DNA of 64,000 nt from Alkalihalobacillus pseudalcaliphilus (GTDB lineage Bacteria > Bacillota > Bacilli > Bacillales > Bacillaceae_D). The stretch lies in contig LFJO01000010.1 of NCBI GenBank assembly GCA_001038565.1, forward strand, positions 28,758-92,757, given 5' to 3'. This document shows, one piece after another, positions 19,848-28,566 of the stretch. The number at the start of each line of letters is the position of its first letter. Positions within the stretch are counted from its first letter, which is position 1. The position numbers were made by a program, and so were the translations under genes. Below the pieces are notes generated by a model that did not search any database, had not been told where the DNA came from, and saw only the letters and a list, made by a program, of their open reading frames with translations.

Positions 19848-19891
19848 AAAAGGTACTATCTTCATTCAAGAAATGAGGAGGTACCTTTTTT
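19848..19891 (+). terminator. Terminator after hflC
   Basis: AAAAGGTAC (19848-19856) pairs with GTACCTTTT (19881-19889); extra pairs extend the stem inward, and a T tract follows. Confidence 0.82.
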
Positions 19892-20043
19892 GTTTCGAAC
19901 GTATGTGTGCTACAATGATAATAATAAAAAGCCGATAGAAGAATCTTTATGGTAATGATGAAAACAATCTATCTTCACAACATCCCAAAATAAATTTACA
20001 TACAAAACGCACATGACGACCGATTCATTTCGCCACCAACAAA

Positions 20044-20298
20044 TATAAAAGTAGGTTTAGTTTTTAACTGGTGGCTTTTCATTCGATTTGTTCTATTCTT
20101 ATTCATTTTAATATTTGTTGTAAGAATGATTTTAAATTTGACAATGAGCAGTAACCCAGACTCCCGTGGGAAATAGTGGAAGAGCTGAGATCCAGCGGTG
20201 TAGCCGATTAGCTCAGCGCCACCCCACAGGATGCGGAGCATGATTTTGGGTAGCGGTAAGTAGAGTGCCGTATATGAGTATCAGCACTAACTTTCATA
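20044..20298 (+). repeat. Dispersed TIR repeat, copy 4 (upstream of polA)
   Basis: Left end TATAAAAGT (20044-20052) inside CCACCAAC...; right end ACTTTCATA (20290-20298). The interior lacks the block of copies 1 and 3. Instead, at about 20158-20240, it has a diverged copy of a GC-richer repeat (GAGCTGAGATCC ... TTAGCTCAGCGCC) that is more complete at 30.83-30.94 kb. The right end merges into the polA ribosome binding site. The upstream 19892-20043 has a further right-end-like CATACAAAAC but no gene. Confidence 0.7.
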
Positions 20299-20316
20299 TA
20301 AAAGGAGAAAAAAACC

Positions 20317-22950
20317 ATGAAAAAACTAGTATTAATCGATGGAAATAGTATTGCCTATCGAGCTTTCTTCGCCTTACCTTTACTAAATAATGATAAAGGC
20401 GTTTATACCAACGCCGTTTTCGGTTTCACTACGATGTTGCTAAAAATTTTAGAGGAAGACCAACCGACTCATATGTTAGTTGCCTTTGATGCAGGTAAAA
20501 CAACATTTAGACATAAAACTTACAGCGAATATAAAGGTGGTAGACAAAAGACACCACCAGAATTATCCGAGCAGTTCCCACTTGTTCGAGAGCTATTAGA
20601 TGCTTTTCAAATTAAACGATTTGAAGCAGAGAACTATGAAGCGGATGATATCATTGGGACATTTGCTAAGGAAGCAGCAGATGAAGAATGGCAAGTTAAA
20701 GTTTATACCGGGGATAAGGATTTACTGCAGCTAGTAACCGATAATGTCACAGTCGTTTTAACGAAAAAAGGAATTACACAGGTTGACCCGTATACGCCTG
20801 CTGCTTTAGATGAAAAGTATGGACTAACAGCAAACCAAATCATTGATATGAAAGGTCTGATGGGTGATAGTTCCGATAATATCCCTGGGGTACCTGGAAT
20901 TGGTGAGAAAACAGCGATCAAGCTATTAAAAGAATATGGTACTGTTGAAAAAGTATTAGAGTCCATTGAGCAAATATCAGGTAAAAAAATGAAGGAACGT
21001 CTTGAAGAAAATAAACAACAAGCACTCATGAGTAAAGAATTAGCAACGATTTTTAATGAAGTACCATTGGATTTGTCATTACAAGATTTACAGTTTGGTG
21101 CCTATGATACAACAAAGGTAGTCAAGCTATTTAAAGAATTAGAGTTTAAATCATTGTTAGAGAAATTTGATTCAGAGGCTGTAGAAGATGAAATAGAGAC
21201 AAAAGATGAAATATCTTTTGAAATTGTGGATGAAATTAAGGAAGAACACTTACACACACCGGCAGCCTTGATTGTTGAGATATTAGATGATCATTATCAT
21301 CAATCAGACATCGTAGGTATATCGGTCGTCCATGAAAAGGGAAAGTACTTTTTTGAGACAGAAAAAGCCCTACAGTCAAAAGTGTTTGTAAATTGGTTAG
21401 CAGATCAAAATCAAAAGAAGTGGCTTTTTGATGCAAAAAGAGCTACGGTACTCCTTGGATGGCAAGGAGTAGAGTTAAAAGGCGTAGAGTTTGATTTGTT
21501 GATGGCTTCCTATTTATTAGATCCTTCCCATTCTGCTCATGATATTGTCGATATCGCCCAGCGTAAGCAAGGTGGTTACGTACAAGCTGATGATACGGTT
21601 TATGGGAAAGGGGCAAAGAGGAAAACACCTGATGATATTCATGTGTTAGCGGAGCATTTAGTTCGTAAAGCACTTGTTACTTTTTCGTTAAAAGAGAAAT
21701 TGGAGCAAGAATTAAAAAATAATCAACAGTTTGAGCTTTATTTCGATTTAGAAATGCCACTCTCTATTATCTTAGGAAAAATGGAGTTAACAGGTGTAAA
21801 GGTCGACATAAGTCAATTGGAGAAGATGGGCGAAGACCTAGAGGTTCGTTTAAAGAAATATGAAGAAGAAATTCATTCATTAGCAGGTCAAACTTTTAAT
21901 ATTAATTCACCGAAGCAGCTGGGAGAAATATTGTTTGAGAAGTTAGAGCTCCCACCGATTAAGAAAACCAAAACAGGGTACTCTACTTCAGCTGATGTGT
22001 TAGAGAAGCTTGCTGGTAAGCATGAAATTATTGAACATATCTTAAACTATCGTCAATTAGGGAAGCTTAATTCAACGTATATTGAAGGTTTATTAAAAGT
22101 CATTAAAAAAGATACGAGCAAGGTTCATACTAGATTCAATCAAGCTTTAACGCAAACAGGTCGCCTTAGCTCAACCGATCCTAACTTGCAAAATATCCCG
22201 ATTCGATTAGAAGAAGGTAGGAAAATTAGAAAAGCATTTATTCCCTCTGAAAAGGGTTGGAAAATCATGGCTGCCGACTACTCCCAAATTGAGCTTCGTG
22301 TATTAGCTCATATATCAGAAGATAAAGGATTGATCGAGGCTTTTCAAAAGGATATGGATGTCCATACGAAAACAGCCATGGATGTTTTCCATGTGAAGGA
22401 AGAGGAAGTAACAAGCTTAATGAGAAGAAGTGCAAAGGCTGTTAACTTTGGAATTGTATATGGAATTAGTGACTATGGCTTGTCTCAGAATTTAGATATT
22501 ACACGTAAAGAAGCGGCAGAGTTTATTGAACGGTATTTTGCTAGCTACCCAAAAGTCAAACAATACATGGATGAAATTGTCGAGCAAGCAAGAGAAGACG
22601 GGTATGTAGAAACGCTTTTACATCGCCGTCGTTATTTACCTGAGCTGACGAGCCGTAATTTTAACCTTAGAAGCTTTGCGGAGCGAACGGCTATGAATAC
22701 ACCGATACAAGGAACGGCTGCTGATATTATTAAGCAAGCTATGGTTAATATGGGTGAAGAGATTGAGAAGAATGGTTGGAAAACCCGAATGCTTTTACAA
22801 GTGCATGATGAATTAATTTTTGAAGTACCTGAGGATGAGGTGGAAACTTTTAAAGAAGTTATTTCAAAGGTGATGGAGAATGCAATTCAATTAAATGTAC
22901 CGTTAAAAGTAGATGCTGAGGTCGGAGACAGTTGGTATGATGCGAAGTAA
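20317..22950 (+). CDS. polA: DNA polymerase I
   Basis: 877 residues. The 5'-nuclease domain (about 1-290) has LIDGNSIAYRAFFALP and the flap-binding VAFDAGKTTFRHKTYSEYKGGRQ. The middle 3'-5' exonuclease-like domain (about 300-470) lacks the usual DxE metal ligands, as in other Bacillus PolA, so proofreading is probably absent. The polymerase domain has motif A ADYSQIELRVLAHIS, motif B RRSAKAVNFGIVYGIS and motif C LLQVHDELIFEVP. Roles are Okazaki fragment maturation and excision repair. ATG follows AAAGGAG. mutM starts 12 nt downstream, giving a repair operon. Confidence 0.97.
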   Translation: MKKLVLIDGNSIAYRAFFALPLLNNDKGVYTNAVFGFTTMLLKILEEDQPTHMLVAFDAGKTTFRHKTYSEYKGGRQKTPPELSEQFPLVRELLDAFQIKRFEAENYEADDIIGTFAKEAADEEWQVKVYTGDKDLLQLVTDNVTVVLTKKGITQVDPYTPAALDEKYGLTANQIIDMKGLMGDSSDNIPGVPGIGEKTAIKLLKEYGTVEKVLESIEQISGKKMKERLEENKQQALMSKELATIFNEVPLDLSLQDLQFGAYDTTKVVKLFKELEFKSLLEKFDSEAVEDEIETKDEISFEIVDEIKEEHLHTPAALIVEILDDHYHQSDIVGISVVHEKGKYFFETEKALQSKVFVNWLADQNQKKWLFDAKRATVLLGWQGVELKGVEFDLLMASYLLDPSHSAHDIVDIAQRKQGGYVQADDTVYGKGAKRKTPDDIHVLAEHLVRKALVTFSLKEKLEQELKNNQQFELYFDLEMPLSIILGKMELTGVKVDISQLEKMGEDLEVRLKKYEEEIHSLAGQTFNINSPKQLGEILFEKLELPPIKKTKTGYSTSADVLEKLAGKHEIIEHILNYRQLGKLNSTYIEGLLKVIKKDTSKVHTRFNQALTQTGRLSSTDPNLQNIPIRLEEGRKIRKAFIPSEKGWKIMAADYSQIELRVLAHISEDKGLIEAFQKDMDVHTKTAMDVFHVKEEEVTSLMRRSAKAVNFGIVYGISDYGLSQNLDITRKEAAEFIERYFASYPKVKQYMDEIVEQAREDGYVETLLHRRRYLPELTSRNFNLRSFAERTAMNTPIQGTAADIIKQAMVNMGEEIEKNGWKTRMLLQVHDELIFEVPEDEVETFKEVISKVMENAIQLNVPLKVDAEVGDSWYDAK

Positions 22951-22962
22951 GGAGAGAGTGAA

Positions 22963-23787
22963 ATGCCGGAGTTACCAGAGGTAGAAACAGTAAGAAGGAC
23001 GTTAACTGAATTAGTTGTAGGGAAAACACTAAAAGAAATTGACATATTTTGGTCTAAAATTATAAAGCTACCTGATGATAGTCACGAGTTTAAAATGATG
23101 CTAGTTGGTCAAACGATTCAATCAATCGACAGGAGAGGGAAGTTCCTCCTTTTTCAATTAACGGATTATACGCTTGTTTCTCATCTAAGAATGGAAGGGC
23201 GATATGGTTTACATCAAAAAGGTGAAGAAAGAACCAAACATACGCATGTTATATTTCGTTTTGAAGACGATACAGAATTATGGTATCAAGACGTTCGTAA
23301 ATTTGGAACGATGCACCTTTTCTTAAAAGGAGCAGAGGAACATAGTGAGCCTTTACTCGGGTTAGGTGTTGAGCCTTTCTCTGAATTATTTCAAATCGAA
23401 ACACTTAAAATCGCCTTCTCTAGAACAGCACGAAAAGTCAAGGTCGTTCTTCTTGACCAAAAAGCGGTGGTAGGTTTAGGAAACATTTATGTGGATGAAG
23501 CGTTATTCCGTGCAGGTATTCATCCAGAGCGCTTAGCCAATACCATAGATGACCAAGAATTGATGGTCCTACACCTTAAGATTAAAGAAACATTACAAGA
23601 AGCCGTGGACCTAGGGGGAAGCTCGGTGAAGTCCTATGTGAACGGACAAGGGGATATGGGCATGTTTCAGCAGCACTTAGACGTTTATGGTCGTAAAGCT
23701 TTGCCGTGTAATCATTGTGGAACAGAAATTGAAAAAATAGTGGTAGGTGGCAGGGGCACACACTTCTGTCCTTCTTGCCAAAAATAA
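22963..23787 (+). CDS. mutM: Formamidopyrimidine-DNA glycosylase
   Basis: Removes 8-oxoguanine and formamidopyrimidines and nicks the abasic site. 274 residues. It starts MPELPEVETVRR, giving the catalytic Pro2 and Glu3 after Met removal. Also visible are the lysine region in DRRGKFLLF, the helix-two-turn-helix GLGNIYVDEALFRAGIHP, and the C-terminal zinc finger CNHCG...CPSC with the conserved GRGTHFC arginine. It lies 12 nt after polA, so the two repair enzymes are made together. Confidence 0.97.
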   Translation: MPELPEVETVRRTLTELVVGKTLKEIDIFWSKIIKLPDDSHEFKMMLVGQTIQSIDRRGKFLLFQLTDYTLVSHLRMEGRYGLHQKGEERTKHTHVIFRFEDDTELWYQDVRKFGTMHLFLKGAEEHSEPLLGLGVEPFSELFQIETLKIAFSRTARKVKVVLLDQKAVVGLGNIYVDEALFRAGIHPERLANTIDDQELMVLHLKIKETLQEAVDLGGSSVKSYVNGQGDMGMFQQHLDVYGRKALPCNHCGTEIEKIVVGGRGTHFCPSCQK

Positions 23788-23851
23788 TGTACGTCGGAAT
23801 AGCTCCTTCCATATACTATCCTATTAGTAATGTAAGGAAGGAGTTAAAATT

Positions 23852-24487
23852 GTGGCATTATGGACATTATTAGCTTTAGCGTTTGCTGTAAGTTTGGATA
23901 GTTTTGGTGTAGGGTTAACATACGGCATGAGGAAGATGAAGTTACCTTTCAAATCACTAATATTTATTGCATCTTGTTCAGCACTTGTTATTCTAATAGC
24001 TATGGCCGTAGGCACGGTCATCTCACAATGGCTTTCGCCTGATATAGCAGGGATGGTAGGAGGATGTATCCTCATTTTAATTGGGATTTATGCATTAATC
24101 CAAGTATTTCGGACAGATTCAAGCCCTTCAAAAGTAAAAGAACCTGTTATATTAAATTTTGAAATTAAAATGTTAGGAGTCGTGGTGCGAATTCTAAGAC
24201 AGCCGATGTCAGCAGACTTAGATGATTCAGGAACGATAAGCGGCAGAGAGGCCGTACTGTTAGGCTTAGCTCTTTCACTGGATGCATTTGGAGCGGGCCT
24301 TGGTGCTGCTTTGTTAGGGATATCTCCCCTTTTCCTAGCTCTTTCAGTCACGTTTATGAGCGGCTTCTTTTTAACGGTGGGCATGGGGATTGGACGTAAA
24401 TTCTCTGCTTCTGCCTTTATGCAACGATTTTCCTTTATACCGGGATTACTTTTAATTATTCTAGGTGCTTCAAGTCTGTTCGGGTAA
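23852..24487 (+). CDS. ytaF: Sporulation membrane protein YtaF (MntP-like fold)
   Basis: 211 residues with about six membrane segments. Two related halves carry LALAFAVSLDSFGVGLTYG (about 6-24) and LGLALSLDAFGAGLGAALLG (about 137-156), the inverted repeat seen in MntP-type manganese exporters. The family is required for normal sporulation in some bacilli; transport of a metal is an inference from the fold. GTG at 23852 follows AAGGAAGGAG. coaE starts 17 nt after its stop. Confidence 0.85.
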   Translation: MALWTLLALAFAVSLDSFGVGLTYGMRKMKLPFKSLIFIASCSALVILIAMAVGTVISQWLSPDIAGMVGGCILILIGIYALIQVFRTDSSPSKVKEPVILNFEIKMLGVVVRILRQPMSADLDDSGTISGREAVLLGLALSLDAFGAGLGAALLGISPLFLALSVTFMSGFFLTVGMGIGRKFSASAFMQRFSFIPGLLLIILGASSLFG

Positions 24488-24504
24488 AAGTAAGAGGTGG
24501 AAAT

Positions 24505-25113
24505 GTGGCTATCATAATAGGTTTAACTGGTGGAATTGCCAGCGGGAAATCGACGGTTTCAAATTTTTTACGTGAAAAAGGTATACCTATCGTGGATGCA
24601 GATAAGATTGCCAGAATGGTCGTAGAGCCTGGTGAGTATGCACTAGAAGAAATTGTTCGTACATTTGGCAAAGAGGTGCTGACGGCCGCAGGAGGGCTGA
24701 ATCGAAAAAAACTTGGTCAGATTGTGTTTCAGGATCCAAATGCTAGGGAAAAGCTAAATAAGATTGTCCATCCAGCGGTTAGGCAGAGAATGGTCCACGA
24801 AAAAAATATATGGCTTCAAGAAGGTAATAAGATTATTGTTTTAGATATACCTTTATTGTATGAAAATGATTTATTTCATTTAATAAATAAGGTACTTTTA
24901 GTTTATGTTGATAAACAGACGCAATTACAACGATTAATGGCCAGAGATGGATCAACGGAAAAAGAAGCACAGCAACGAATTCAAGCACAATGGCCCCTAA
25001 AGGACAAACTTGATAGAGCCGATGCCGTTATTAATAATGGTGGTTCATTAAAAGAAACCGAAAAACAGCTTCAGCATATTTTAGAGCGATGGGATATTCA
25101 GACACCTTCTTAA
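24505..25113 (+). CDS. coaE: Dephospho-CoA kinase
   Basis: Phosphorylates the ribose 3' hydroxyl of dephospho-CoA, the last step of coenzyme A synthesis. 202 residues. The P-loop GLTGGIASGKST is at about 6-17, followed by DADKIAR (substrate Asp), the VHP segment, DIPLLYEND and the lid region RLMARDGSTEKEAQQRIQAQ. GTG at 24505 follows AGAGGTGG. In B. subtilis, gapB lies between coaE and speD (from memory); here there is only a terminator, a promoter and a leader. Confidence 0.95.
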   Translation: MAIIIGLTGGIASGKSTVSNFLREKGIPIVDADKIARMVVEPGEYALEEIVRTFGKEVLTAAGGLNRKKLGQIVFQDPNAREKLNKIVHPAVRQRMVHEKNIWLQEGNKIIVLDIPLLYENDLFHLINKVLLVYVDKQTQLQRLMARDGSTEKEAQQRIQAQWPLKDKLDRADAVINNGGSLKETEKQLQHILERWDIQTPS

Positions 25114-25135
25114 CACAGAGAGGGTGTCTTTGTTT
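25100..25135 (+). terminator. Terminator overlapping the end of coaE
   Basis: An 11-bp stem AGACACCTTCT with AGAGGGTGTCT (one G-U pair), then TTGTTTG. The left arm is inside the coding sequence. Confidence 0.75.
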
Positions 25136-25286
25136 GATACGGGGGATTGTTAAATAATGTGAAAGAAAATCACTTATAATCTTGTGTGATTAGGTTAGTC
25201 TAATCATTAAGAGCGATTAGACGAATAGAAGTGACAACTCTTTGTCGAAATCAGTAAAAAATGCAGCTTGAAATAAAAATTACCTG

Positions 25287-25315
25287 TTGCATTCATGTAC
25301 TAAACCAAGTATACT
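25287..25315 (+). promoter_or_regulatory. speD promoter
   Basis: TTGCAT (25287-25292), exactly 17 nt, TATACT (25310-25315). It predicts a leader of about 145 nt before the speD start. Confidence 0.75.
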
Positions 25316-25346
25316 GATTTTCGTGAACTTCAATTACAGCAAAATT

Positions 25347-25435
25347 GATATGTCTAGCTACAGAAAGGGTTAGGACCTCTCTGGACTAACTTTCCCCCGT
25401 GTAGTTGTACATATCTACATGCTTGAGAAGGCATG
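25347..25435 (+). promoter_or_regulatory. Folded RNA leader of speD
   Basis: A long arm pairs 25347-25362 with 25400-25415 (GATATGT/ACATATC, then CTACA/TGTAG). It continues through GAAAG/CTTTC and TTAG/CTAA, with a CCCCC bulge on the 3' side. A second hairpin (CATGC/GCATG, 8-nt loop) follows, ending 14 nt before the ribosome binding site. It was not matched to any riboswitch class I know. Polyamine or S-adenosylmethionine control is a guess from the gene it precedes. Confidence 0.5.
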
Positions 25436-25465
25436 ATAATTTATTTGAAAAGGGGGATTCAACTT

Positions 25466-25849
25466 ATGGACACAATGGGTCGTCACGTTATCGCAGAATT
25501 ATGGGGTTGTAATGTGGAGAAGTTGAATAATATGAAACTGATTGAGCAGGTATTTGTAGATGCAGCCTTAAAAGCTGGAGCGGAGGTAAGAGAAGTTGCC
25601 TTTCATAAGTTTGCTCCGCATGGTGTAAGTGGTGTGGTTATTATTTCAGAATCACATTTAACAATTCACAGTTTTCCTGAGCATGGCTATGCAAGTATCG
25701 ACGTATATACATGTGGTGATCGCATCGATCCGAATGTAGCTTCAGACTTCATTGCAGAATCTTTGGATGCAAAAACATCAGAGGTAATCGAAGTACCTCG
25801 TGGAATGGGTCCTGTTAAAATTGAAAAGACAAAGGTACAAGCGCTATAA
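25466..25849 (+). CDS. speD: S-adenosylmethionine decarboxylase proenzyme
   Basis: Makes decarboxylated S-adenosylmethionine, the aminopropyl donor for spermidine. 127 residues, the small prokaryotic (class 1B) type. Self-cleavage creates a pyruvoyl group from the Ser in [10 protein letters not shown]; it is residue 63 here, the position used in the Thermotoga enzyme. [15 protein letters not shown] follows with the catalytic Cys. The ATG at 25466 follows AAGGGGGA and gives the family start MDTMGRHV; an in-frame ATG at 25433 would begin inside the leader hairpin. Confidence 0.94.
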   Translation: MDTMGRHVIAELWGCNVEKLNNMKLIEQVFVDAALKAGAEVREVAFHKFAPHGVSGVVIISESHLTIHSFPEHGYASIDVYTCGDRIDPNVASDFIAESLDAKTSEVIEVPRGMGPVKIEKTKVQAL

Positions 25850-25857
25850 TAAATTTT

Positions 25858-25910
25858 AAAGGGTTACCTACAGCTGTCTCTTTTACGACAGTTTGTGGTG
25901 GCCCTTTATT
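25858..25910 (+). terminator. Terminator after speD
   Basis: AAAGGG (25858-25863) with CCCTTT (25902-25907) closes an interrupted stem whose top is CTGTC/GACAG. The T tract is weak. Confidence 0.6.
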
Positions 25911-25967
25911 CGTCTTAATTTTGAGAAGAAGTTGCAAGGTAAGTTCACCCAAAATGGATGAGTATAT

Positions 25968-25976
25968 GCTATAATA
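25968..25976 (+). promoter_or_regulatory. Extended -10 promoter of the 26.0 kb gene
   Basis: TGCTATAAT at about 25967-25975 is a good extended -10. No convincing -35 was found. Confidence 0.5.
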
Positions 25977-26009
25977 ATGTTTATACATAATTTAGAGATG
26001 GGTGGTATT

Positions 26010-26411
26010 ATGGGCTTTCGTGATGTGATTGAATTTATTGCAAGTAATCGAACGGAAACAAGAGAAGCACATCGTAATGAACAGTTAAAAACAAGGTATT
26101 ATAAATCTCAAAAAGATAAGGTCATGGAAAACGTTGAAACGGTTCTGAAGAAGAATGGATTTCGCGTAAAACGTTCCGAATCTGAGCGAGGGGAAATTAT
26201 TGCTCAAGAGAGCAAAGGTACCAAACAGCTAGTGATTGCGACGGTCATTACGGTTAAACCCTTTAAAACAGCGGTTGACTTCTCCATTTCCACAGAGTCA
26301 TTATTACCTGGCGATTTTGGGAAAAGTAAAAAGCAAGTTTTAAAGTTATATGCAGATCTTGATAAAGAGTTAACTTTTATTGGAACAGGATTAGGCGATC
26401 AACTGTTGTAA
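26010..26411 (+). CDS. Conserved small cytosolic protein of unknown function
   Basis: 133 residues with no signal peptide and no membrane segment. Highly charged N-terminal half (Arg, Lys, Glu; RTETREAHRNEQLKTRYYKSQKDK), then an alternating hydrophobic region (KQLVIATVITVKPFKTAVDFSIST) that looks like beta strands. I do not recognise a named family beyond a vague recollection of similar Bacillaceae proteins. The ATG at 26010 has only GGGTGG upstream; ATG at 25998 is possible. It has its own promoter and stands alone between speD and nrdR. Confidence 0.65.
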   Translation: MGFRDVIEFIASNRTETREAHRNEQLKTRYYKSQKDKVMENVETVLKKNGFRVKRSESERGEIIAQESKGTKQLVIATVITVKPFKTAVDFSISTESLLPGDFGKSKKQVLKLYADLDKELTFIGTGLGDQLL

Positions 26412-26541
26412 GCTTGTCACATCGATATTAATTTTATAGAATAGAAAAAAGAATAATGACTATGATGAGATTAAGACATCCATTTGTCTATCTGATCGAA
26501 ATAAAACAATACTGAATGATTCCGATGAAGGTGATGGTTAT

Positions 26542-27000
26542 ATGCGATGTCCAACTTGTCATCATAATGGAACAAGAGTGCTAGACTCTAGGCCAAGCCA
26601 TGAAGGTCGTTCGATCAGAAGGCGAAGAGAGTGTGAAGTCTGCAATCAACGTTTTACTACTTTTGAAATGATTGAAGAGGTTCCATTAATTGTTGTAAAA
26701 AAAGATGGGACAAGACAGGAATTTAATCGAGATAAGATTTTGCGTGGACTAATAAGGGCCTGTGAAAAGCGCTCGGTCTCTTTAGAAACATTAGAGAATA
26801 TTGTCAACTACGTTGAACGAGAACTAAGAAGTAAAGGAACCAATGAAGTACATAGTCGGGATGTTGGTGAGTTTGTCATGGAACAGCTGGCGACGATTGA
26901 TGATGTTGCTTACGTTCGCTTTGCTTCAGTCTATAGACAGTTCAAAGACATTAACGTCTTTATTAAGGAATTAACAGATTTAATGAAAAAAAATCGATAA
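26542..27000 (+). CDS. nrdR: Transcriptional repressor NrdR
   Basis: Represses ribonucleotide reductase genes in response to ATP/dATP. 152 residues, the standard size. The N-terminal zinc ribbon is [17 protein letters not shown]...[12 protein letters not shown] (Cys 3, 6, 31, 34), and the ATP-cone follows (about 49-139; [31 protein letters not shown]). ATG at 26542 is preceded by GAAGGTGATGG. In B. subtilis it lies directly before dnaB as it does here, though here a terminator separates them. Confidence 0.96.
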   Translation: MRCPTCHHNGTRVLDSRPSHEGRSIRRRRECEVCNQRFTTFEMIEEVPLIVVKKDGTRQEFNRDKILRGLIRACEKRSVSLETLENIVNYVERELRSKGTNEVHSRDVGEFVMEQLATIDDVAYVRFASVYRQFKDINVFIKELTDLMKKNR

Positions 27001-27036
27001 ATACGAGTTTGAGAATATAATTCGTACACCCTTAAG

Positions 27037-27074
27037 AAGCTTAAGGCGCCTGTGTCGCTAAAGGCTTTTTTTTT
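27037..27074 (+). terminator. Terminator after nrdR
   Basis: A short stem AAGCTT/AGGCTT encloses an inner GCG/CGC hairpin and runs into nine T residues. Confidence 0.6.
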
Positions 27075-27132
27075 GAAAAGGGAGACAGATTTCGTTTAGA
27101 ATAAAGGACAAGATGAGAAGAGAGGGGATTAT

Positions 27133-28551
27133 ATGAGCTGGCATTGGAAGGAGCTAATACCTGTTGATCGATTTACAGTTAGATTAATGACACCATTAAG
27201 TGATACCGATCTTAATGTGATTACGTTACTTTATCAGCCGCTTATTGGGTCCCTCGCTAGCAGCTTATATATAACACTGTATCGGTTGTTGGAAAAGGAT
27301 CAATATTGGTGTGAAGAATTAACGCACAGACAATTAATGGCACAGGTTGGACTGGATTTACAAACGATTTATGAAGAAAGGAAAAAGCTTGAAGGGACTG
27401 GGCTTTTAAAGACTTTTAAAAAAAGTGACCAGGGTTCCTCCTCCTATCTTTATCAACTAAAAGCACCGATGTCACCTGCTGACTTTTTTCAAAATGATGT
27501 CTATAGTGTTTTCTTATATAACCGTCTTGGTAAAAGCTCCTACTTGAAATTACGTGAGCGCTTTTCAGTGGAGAAGGTGGATTCTAGTGCGTATCAGGAA
27601 TTAACGTACTCCTTCGGTGATGTTTTTACTTCTTTAAAGCATTCGGAGCTCTTTCAAACGTCAGAGACAAGGATAGATGTTAAGAAGCAATCAAATATGG
27701 AGTTTATTCAAACAGATCAGGGTGAACAACAGGATATCCTTCACCCAAGCTTTGACATGGAATTAATGAAGCGAGATTTGTCGTCGTTTATTGTTCCAGA
27801 AAATGCGATTACAGCTAGTATGGAAAAGCTTATCCTTCGATTAGCGTTTGTTTATCAAATTCAGCCTTTAGAAATGAGTCGAATCATTTCCCAAGCAATG
27901 GTGCATGATGAGGAAATTCATCCACAAGAATTAAGAAAACGAGCTCAAGAGTGGTACAAGATGGAAAATGGCAATGAGCCACCAGCTTTAGGGCTAAAAA
28001 CACAACCTATACATGAACGCGTGATGACCAATAAAACACCCGTGACAGAGGAAGAGAAGGTTATTCACTTTTTTGAGACAACCGCACCGATGCAAGTGTT
28101 AGAAATGCTATCGGACGGGGCGAAACCAGCACCAGCTGATATGAAAATTGTTGAGGCTTTATTATTGGATCACGAGCTAAACCCTGGCGTTGTTAATGTT
28201 CTGATTGATTATGTGATGCGTCAAAATGATATGAAGCTTCCAAAAGCCCTTATTGAAAAAATAGCGGCTAATTGGAAGAGGCTCAAAATTTATACCGTTC
28301 CTGGTGCGATGAGTGCAGCTAAAAAAAGTGTCGCTGATTATAAGAATAAGGCAAGTCAAAGTATGAAAAGAACGGTAAAAAAAGGACAAAGACAAGAAAA
28401 ATTACCGGATTGGTTGATTAAAGAGCGGAAATTAGAAGCGGAATCGGACCAAACAGAAAAGTCAAAGTCTGAAGACAAAAAAGAGAGTACGGATAATTCA
28501 GATGCGAAAAGACGTTTTGAAGCCGTGCTAAAGAAGTTACATGATGAATAG
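27133..28551 (+). CDS. dnaB: Replication initiation and membrane attachment protein DnaB
   Basis: 472 residues. This is the Firmicute primosome protein DnaB (helicase loader component with DnaD and DnaI), not the replicative helicase. It starts MSWHWKELIPVDRFTVRLM and contains the N-terminal DnaD/DnaB winged-helix region (about 20-120) and the C-terminal DnaD-like region (about 300-390; FFETTAPMQVLEMLSDG, DHELNPGVVNVLIDYVM). A highly charged tail (about 410-472) is rich in Lys, Glu and Asp. ATG follows AGAGGGG. dnaI begins 15 nt after its stop. Confidence 0.95.
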   Translation: MSWHWKELIPVDRFTVRLMTPLSDTDLNVITLLYQPLIGSLASSLYITLYRLLEKDQYWCEELTHRQLMAQVGLDLQTIYEERKKLEGTGLLKTFKKSDQGSSSYLYQLKAPMSPADFFQNDVYSVFLYNRLGKSSYLKLRERFSVEKVDSSAYQELTYSFGDVFTSLKHSELFQTSETRIDVKKQSNMEFIQTDQGEQQDILHPSFDMELMKRDLSSFIVPENAITASMEKLILRLAFVYQIQPLEMSRIISQAMVHDEEIHPQELRKRAQEWYKMENGNEPPALGLKTQPIHERVMTNKTPVTEEEKVIHFFETTAPMQVLEMLSDGAKPAPADMKIVEALLLDHELNPGVVNVLIDYVMRQNDMKLPKALIEKIAANWKRLKIYTVPGAMSAAKKSVADYKNKASQSMKRTVKKGQRQEKLPDWLIKERKLEAESDQTEKSKSEDKKESTDNSDAKRRFEAVLKKLHDE

Positions 28552-28566
28552 AAGGAGGTGTAGGTA

